Shown here: positions 42,141 through 46,653 of the stretch, in pieces
How the letters are laid out: each line of letters starts with the position of its first letter
How positions within the stretch are numbered: the first letter of the stretch is position 1
From: Zooshikella ganghwensis DSM 15267
GTDB lineage: Bacteria > Pseudomonadota > Gammaproteobacteria > Pseudomonadales > Zooshikellaceae
Length of the DNA stretch: 46,653 bases
Assembly: GCF_000428585.1 (NCBI RefSeq)
Contig: NZ_AUAF01000030.1
Span: forward strand, 1 to 46,653
Direction: 5' to 3'
Notes under the pieces: generated by a model
What the model saw: the letters and a program-made list of their open reading frames with translations, nothing else
What the model was told of the DNA's origin: nothing
Databases searched by the model: none
Translations under genes and position numbers: made by a program

Positions 42141-43019
42141 ATGGTTAATCAAAATTTTTTACGTACCTTTCGGGTATTGGTGCAGACGGGAAACTTTACG
42201 CGAACTGCTGAACAATTACATATGACACAGTCTGGCGTCAGTCAGCACATTAAAAAACTGGAAACACAGCTAGGGCAATTATTATTGAGCCGTTATGGCA
42301 AACGATTTGAACTTACGAGTGCAGGTGAGTTACTGTTTGATTTTGCTACAAAGCAGCTCACAGCAGAGTCAGAGCTATTGCAAGCGCTTGAAATGGATAA
42401 TACTCATGTTGGACAGTGTAAAATAGCCTGCTCAGGCCCTATGGCAATGCAGTTATATCCTGAGCTGCTGTGCTTACAGATTGATATTCCTACCTTGACG
42501 TTTGCTGTTGAGGCAGCACCCAATGTTACCATTGTCGAGTTAATTAAAAATAACCAGTTTGATTTAGGTATTGTGACACAACAAGTCAGTGATCATACTT
42601 TAACGCAACAATGGGTTGGGACAGACGATTTCTGTCTTATTGTGCCAAAAGGTAAGCAAGCTAGTTGGTCGTCACTGACGAACCTGGGATTAATTAATCA
42701 TCCCAGTGCTCATCATTATGCTCATCAATTATTAGAACAAAACTTTCCGAATGAGTTTAGTGATGTAAACCAGTTACCTGAGCGTGGTTATATTAACCAA
42801 CTTGCACAGATCTTACTCCCGATCTCTCAAGGTATAGGATTTACTGTGATTCCTAAATCAACGTTAGATGCCTCTCCTTTTTTGAACAAAGTCAGAGTAG
42901 TGACCTTAGATAAACCTGTGGCAGAAGATGTATATTTGGTCAGTAAAAAACATAAACCGCTAGCGGCTCGTTATCAATTGGTGATAAGTTTAATTAAGCA
43001 GTTATGGAAAAAGTTATAG
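42141..43019 (+). CDS. LysR-type transcriptional regulator
   Basis: A 292-residue regulator with an N-terminal winged helix-turn-helix (FRVLVQTGNFTRTAEQLHMTQSGVSQHIKKLETQLGQLLLSR, about residues 8-50). A periplasmic-binding-protein-like effector domain follows from about residue 90. It is divergent from the VOC-protein gene, the classic arrangement in which the regulator controls its neighbour and itself. The effector is unknown. Confidence 0.93.
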   Translation: MVNQNFLRTFRVLVQTGNFTRTAEQLHMTQSGVSQHIKKLETQLGQLLLSRYGKRFELTSAGELLFDFATKQLTAESELLQALEMDNTHVGQCKIACSGPMAMQLYPELLCLQIDIPTLTFAVEAAPNVTIVELIKNNQFDLGIVTQQVSDHTLTQQWVGTDDFCLIVPKGKQASWSSLTNLGLINHPSAHHYAHQLLEQNFPNEFSDVNQLPERGYINQLAQILLPISQGIGFTVIPKSTLDASPFLNKVRVVTLDKPVAEDVYLVSKKHKPLAARYQLVISLIKQLWKKL

Positions 43020-43411
43020 GAATGTATTGATTTCATTGTCGGTATTAATGTGCTATTCGCTTTGCCATCTGATCATTTCTTTCGCCCGTGTCAGAAGACC
43101 ATCCCTGGCCTCTGACACTACCGATGCTCCCTGCATCTGCTCCATAAACAATCAAATGGCACGCTAAAGCTCACAAAGTAGTATTTGTTAGTTTGTTTGT
43201 GTACCTTCGTGCTGATTTGTTAGCTGGTAAGGTGTTAATAGATCAACTGATTCACTATATATGGCTTGTAAGAACAGCAACTGCGTATACAACTATTGCA
43301 TTATACTAGTTGAATAGTATACTCGTATGCCGCTTACCTTACATTAGCAGTTTCTTTGAAAAGCTAAAAAAGTCAAGGAGTTGAAGATAATTTAAGTGGG
43401 AGATATAAGCA
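43020..43411. other. 392-bp gap with small hairpins before the RTX locus
   Basis: Two hairpins lie side by side: GTGTCAGA/TCTGACAC (43088-43118) and GATGC-TCCCT-GCATC (43123-43137). Their wording (CCATCCCTGGCC, GCTCCCTGCATC) resembles a genomic interspersed repeat, but this cannot be tested here. Further on is an AT-rich imperfect dyad around GTATAC at about 43276-43322. No coding sequence is seen. Confidence 0.45.
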
Positions 43412-43936
43412 TTGTACTTCCTTAGTCGATGGAAGCAAATCCATATTTGTTATAGATATATGGTATGGTGTTTGCTGATAGCCACTTTCTTTAAACTATT
43501 ATCCCTTACTATTTCTACTGAAGAATGCAGAGTATGGGTACTAAATAGTTACTGGCTAAAGAAAATATTTTTTTTGCCTTTTTTAGAAAAAAATATATTG
43601 CTGTCTGATTGCCCCTCAAGAAAATCTATCTTTATATTTTACTTTTGGCCATGCTTTTTTGTATGGGGATGGTTAATACTATTTAAGCATGATTTTATTA
43701 AGAAAAATGTAAAAGTAACCTTTCAAACTGTTTTTGGGATGCTGTTTTACTTCATAGCTGCACTTTCGTATTTTTGGTTTGTACCTAATAGCTTTAGTGG
43801 ACATTATAATAGTGTTTTTGAAAAGTTGGTCTTTGAGTGGGAATGGGTAACAGTTGTATTTTCTAATGTTTTTCTATTTATGTTGTTTATCCCAATGTCT
43901 TTTTTTTGTTTTGTTATTAGAAAGAAATGGTACTAA
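43412..43936 (+). CDS. Small four-helix membrane protein, candidate immunity protein
   Basis: A 174-residue, very hydrophobic protein not recognised as a known family. Four transmembrane helices are predicted by eye at about 15-34, 71-91, 104-124 and 145-169, with Lys-rich flanks (FKHDFIKKNVK and the C-terminal RKKWY), so both ends are probably cytoplasmic. Codon use is markedly more AT-rich than in the housekeeping genes. The start is a TTG at 43412 with GGGAG upstream. Two bases separate its stop from the next gene, implying a shared transcript with the RTX protein. Size and topology resemble the immunity proteins of pore-forming colicins, but there is no sequence evidence of homology. Confidence 0.6.
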   Translation: MYFLSRWKQIHICYRYMVWCLLIATFFKLLSLTISTEECRVWVLNSYWLKKIFFLPFLEKNILLSDCPSRKSIFIFYFWPCFFVWGWLILFKHDFIKKNVKVTFQTVFGMLFYFIAALSYFWFVPNSFSGHYNSVFEKLVFEWEWVTVVFSNVFLFMLFIPMSFFCFVIRKKWY

Positions 43937-43938
43937 AA

Positions 43939-46653
43939 ATGAGTGAAGTTGGTAATAAAAATGATTCCAAATCTATTTTGGATACTTATTTAGATATTTT
44001 TTCTGATACTTGGAATGGCGCTGCAGCTAGCTTTCAAGCATTGTTGGAAAATAAGCACTTTATTGATAAGTATCAGTTTTTTAATGCTGTTGATAAAGAA
44101 GTAAATGATATTTACAAAGTGATAGTTAAAAAAATTGATGCAAAATCTAAAACATCAACAACGTTAGAGTCAAAAATATACTATGGACAGGCTAGGGATC
44201 GAGTTAAAAGCTGGATAAAGGATAATAATGTAAAAATTTCTAAAGATGCTTGGTATAGAAATCCCAGTGCAGCGAAATACTTGGGAAATGCTTTTGCAGC
44301 TTTAAGTATATATGATATGGGGGATAAAGCATGGTCAGCGTATCAAGCAATTAAACAAAATAAAGATGCAAATGATGAGCTCTACCAATTAGGTCGTGCA
44401 AGTGTTATGACACTTGCTGGTGCTGCTGCTGGCTATGCTGCTGTTGCTGTTACTTCAGCTGTTGCAGCTCCAGTAGCACTTATTGTCGCTGCAGGTTTTG
44501 GCTTAGGTGCACTTGCAACTCATGCAGCAGGAGAGCTATTTACTAAGGAGTATTATCAGGAGGTTATAGATTACTGGGGAGATGATATTAACAAAGTATT
44601 TGAGAAAGCAACTGAAATATCAAAGGCTGCAACTGAATTCTCAGGTGAAATGTTAGATAAACTTTCGCAGTCTGTTGATGATTTTAATGGTTGGTTGGAA
44701 GAGACCTTTGACTTTACATTGGATGATGACATTGAGGCGTTAAATCCAAATGATTTGGATGGAGATGGAATACCTAACTCAGAAGATGATGATATTGACG
44801 GTGATGGGGCACCAAACTCAATAGATAAAGACTCTGATGGGGATGGAATCTTGGATATCGATGATGATACACCAATGGGTGAAACCTCAGGAGGTGAAGG
44901 TGGTAATGCGGCTTCAACCGCCGCAGAAGGTAGTCAAAACGCTAATCGTCGTATACCTCGTGATCCACTGGTGATGGACTTAGATGGTGATGGTGTTGAG
45001 TTAACGTCATTAGCTGAAAGTAATGCATATTTTGATTTAGACGGAAATGGCTTCGCTACTAAGACATCCTGGGTTTCTTCTGATGATGGTCTCCTTGTAT
45101 ATGATCGTAATAATGATCAGAAAATAAATGATATATCTGAGCTTTTTGGTAGCATGACAAAAAGTGGATTTGAGGAATTATCGGAGCTTGATAGTAATAA
45201 AGATGGTGTAATTAATAAAGACGATGAACTTTTTACTGAACTAAAAGTTTGGCAGGATGTTAATGGTGATGGTATAAGCCAGAAATCTGAACTAACTTCA
45301 TTGAATGAAAAGAGTATCGAAGCAATTAACTTGCACCATCAGTCGTTTGAAGATAATGAAAATAACGATGGTAAAATAGTACGAAAAGGTACTTATGTCT
45401 ATAAAGATGGTACTGAAAAAACACTAGCAGAAACAACTGAGATGGTAGCAGATGTTGAATTTGTGATTAAGCCAGAGTTTTCTAAATATATTGGTGATGT
45501 TACTGTAAGTGATGATGTAAAAAATATAGGTAATATCAAAGGATTTGGTTTAATTCCAGACTTGCATATAGCAATGAGCTTAGATAATGAGCTTAAAGAG
45601 TCGGTTTTGAATAGTATTGCTGATTTGACAGTAAATAATGCATTTGAAAAAGCAGCATCATTATTGTATCAGTGGTCTGGTGTAGAAGATGTTACAATTA
45701 ACGATATTGATAAGAATGCACGACTACAACCTGATGAAAATGGCGATATAAAATTTAACCTGGCTGGTGTGACGTTAAATATTAAACAGCTTGCTGTGAT
45801 TAAGCAATATACAGGCATAGATACCTTGCTTATTGGCGATGGTCAGTGGCGTGAAAATGGCGTTATCAAACATACAGGTTATTTATATCAAAAAGCCTGG
45901 AATGAATTATTTGCGAATGTACTCGTTAAATTTAGTGTTAGTAATGGTTTACTTGATAATATTCTTCCAGGAATTAACTATGATGTAACGACAGATAAGC
46001 TCAAAGTTCAGCTAGATTTGAAAAATCAAGCTGACACGATATTCAATGCTCTTTCTCAAAAAGCTATTTCCAGTAGAAAAGGTGTTAATAATAAAGTTTT
46101 ACTAGCGGCATATACTCTTCTAGAAATAGCGCCAGAACATAAAGAAATGTTCAATAACTTAATAGCTTCTCGAATTAGCCAACTATCTTCTCAGCAGCTC
46201 GAACACTTTTTAAGTGAAAATCCACTGTCGTCATTGTTACAACTGAACTTGATTTCTGGCAGTGATAAAAATAATACACTTTATGGACAATCCCATAATG
46301 AAATTATTCTTGGTAAAGGTGGTGATGACCAGCTTTTTGGACGCGATGGCAATGACCATTTAACCGGTGGCGCCGGTAATGATAGCCTGAAGGGCGATGC
46401 TGGTGATGATGTTTTAGATGGCGGTGAAGGGAACGATATCCTGGAAGGTGGTAACGGCAATGATCGCATTTTATTTGGTTATGGATCAGGTCAGGATCTG
46501 GTGAAACATTATGATACGTACAACAAAGATACGTATACGGATACTGTGGTATTTGGTGAAGGTGTCACGCTGGAGAAATTACAGCTAATTAAAGAAGGTA
46601 AAAACCTACTTATACAGTTGGATGGCAGTAATGATCAGTTAACACTGAATAAC
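43939..46653 (+). CDS. RTX calcium-binding exoprotein, FrpC-like, cut by window edge
   Basis: An uninterrupted frame of 905 codons from the ATG at 43939 to the window end. It has no signal peptide, as expected for type I secretion. An N-terminal helical region contains an Ala/Gly-rich hydrophobic stretch (about residues 155-200). Acidic TSP3/EF-hand-like loops (DLDGDGIP, DIDGDGAP, DSDGDGIL) span about 273-300. A segment typical of FrpA/FrpC-like proteins follows: DPLVMDLDGDGVEL, YFDLDGNGFATKTSWV, DDGLLVYDRNNDQKINDISELFG (about 341-403). More EF-hand loops (DSNKDGVINKDDEL, DVNGDGISQKSEL) come next. GGxGxD RTX repeats begin near 791, and an RTX-associated domain (FGEGVTLEKLQLIKEGKNLL) near 872. 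The C-terminus and secretion genes are outside the window. Confidence 0.9.
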   Translation, partial: MSEVGNKNDSKSILDTYLDIFSDTWNGAAASFQALLENKHFIDKYQFFNAVDKEVNDIYKVIVKKIDAKSKTSTTLESKIYYGQARDRVKSWIKDNNVKISKDAWYRNPSAAKYLGNAFAALSIYDMGDKAWSAYQAIKQNKDANDELYQLGRASVMTLAGAAAGYAAVAVTSAVAAPVALIVAAGFGLGALATHAAGELFTKEYYQEVIDYWGDDINKVFEKATEISKAATEFSGEMLDKLSQSVDDFNGWLEETFDFTLDDDIEALNPNDLDGDGIPNSEDDDIDGDGAPNSIDKDSDGDGILDIDDDTPMGETSGGEGGNAASTAAEGSQNANRRIPRDPLVMDLDGDGVELTSLAESNAYFDLDGNGFATKTSWVSSDDGLLVYDRNNDQKINDISELFGSMTKSGFEELSELDSNKDGVINKDDELFTELKVWQDVNGDGISQKSELTSLNEKSIEAINLHHQSFEDNENNDGKIVRKGTYVYKDGTEKTLAETTEMVADVEFVIKPEFSKYIGDVTVSDDVKNIGNIKGFGLIPDLHIAMSLDNELKESVLNSIADLTVNNAFEKAASLLYQWSGVEDVTINDIDKNARLQPDENGDIKFNLAGVTLNIKQLAVIKQYTGIDTLLIGDGQWRENGVIKHTGYLYQKAWNELFANVLVKFSVSNGLLDNILPGINYDVTTDKLKVQLDLKNQADTIFNALSQKAISSRKGVNNKVLLAAYTLLEIAPEHKEMFNNLIASRISQLSSQQLEHFLSENPLSSLLQLNLISGSDKNNTLYGQSHNEIILGKGGDDQLFGRDGNDHLTGGAGNDSLKGDAGDDVLDGGEGNDILEGGNGNDRILFGYGSGQDLVKHYDTYNKDTYTDTVVFGEGVTLEKLQLIKEGKNLLIQLDGSNDQLTLNN

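Noticed and set aside
46281-46469. Minus-strand frame rich in Ser and Pro
   Set aside because: It is the antisense image of the RTX GGxGxD repeats.
1-46653. CRISPR arrays, tRNA or rRNA genes, prophage modules
   Set aside because: No regularly spaced repeats, cloverleaf sequences with typical TTCGA arms, rRNA signatures or phage structural genes were seen.

Overview
The window looks like chromosomal DNA from a moderately AT-rich gammaproteobacterium. The evidence is a paired fabA-fabB, a FimL-type twitching-motility regulator, SixA, YejABEF, a ProQ/FinO RNA chaperone, and an order of housekeeping genes that, from memory, closely follows the Pseudomonas aeruginosa stretch fabI - yej ABC transporter - mltD - gloB - methyltransferase - rnhA - dnaQ - nhaB - fimL - nudC - sohB - oxidoreductase. 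The composition and the many small palindromes suggest a marine, Oceanospirillales-like relative (Zooshikella or Spartinivicinus type) rather than Pseudomonas itself. That placement is inference.

Layout. 1-170 is the 5' end of a transposase gene leaving the window. 866-2121 holds a small DUF4870 membrane protein and a periplasmic family-3 solute-binding protein. 2458-11001 (all minus strand) carries fabI and a peptide-type ABC transporter: ATPase, two permeases and two tandem binding proteins. mltD and gloB follow on the minus strand. The methyltransferase, rnhA and dnaQ are divergent on the plus strand, and nhaB faces them. 17733-18657 is a 925-bp gene-free stretch rich in inverted repeats. 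It ends in a structured segment with an intrinsic terminator just before fimL. Then come nudC, a two-helix membrane protein, an SCP2-domain protein, sohB, an acuI/yhdH-type reductase, yjbQ, a large membrane transglutaminase-like protein and a ProQ/FinO-domain protein.

29666-35491 is minus strand: a GST-like protein, a secreted cysteine-containing unknown, the fabAB operon and an orphan hybrid histidine kinase. A 158-bp MITE-like element sits in the divergent promoter region between the kinase and gpsA. gpsA-sixA, two overlapping alpha/beta hydrolases, a DUF4892 protein and a patatin-like phospholipase follow. Next is a divergent VOC-protein/LysR-regulator pair.

The right edge (43412 to the end) looks accessory. 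A very AT-rich gene for a small four-helix membrane protein lies two bases upstream of a long reading frame that is open to the window edge. That frame encodes an RTX protein with an alanine/glycine-rich hydrophobic stretch, EF-hand/TSP3-like calcium loops, an FrpC-like DLDGDGVE region and the start of GGxGxD repeats. The arrangement suggests a secreted toxin with its membrane immunity protein, which is the most interesting candidate system here. The other notable layer is dispersed non-coding structure: four short palindromes with an eight-base loop (three of them closely matching), a MITE, an 18-bp inverted-repeat element, a 22-bp palindrome before nhaB, and the fimL leader.
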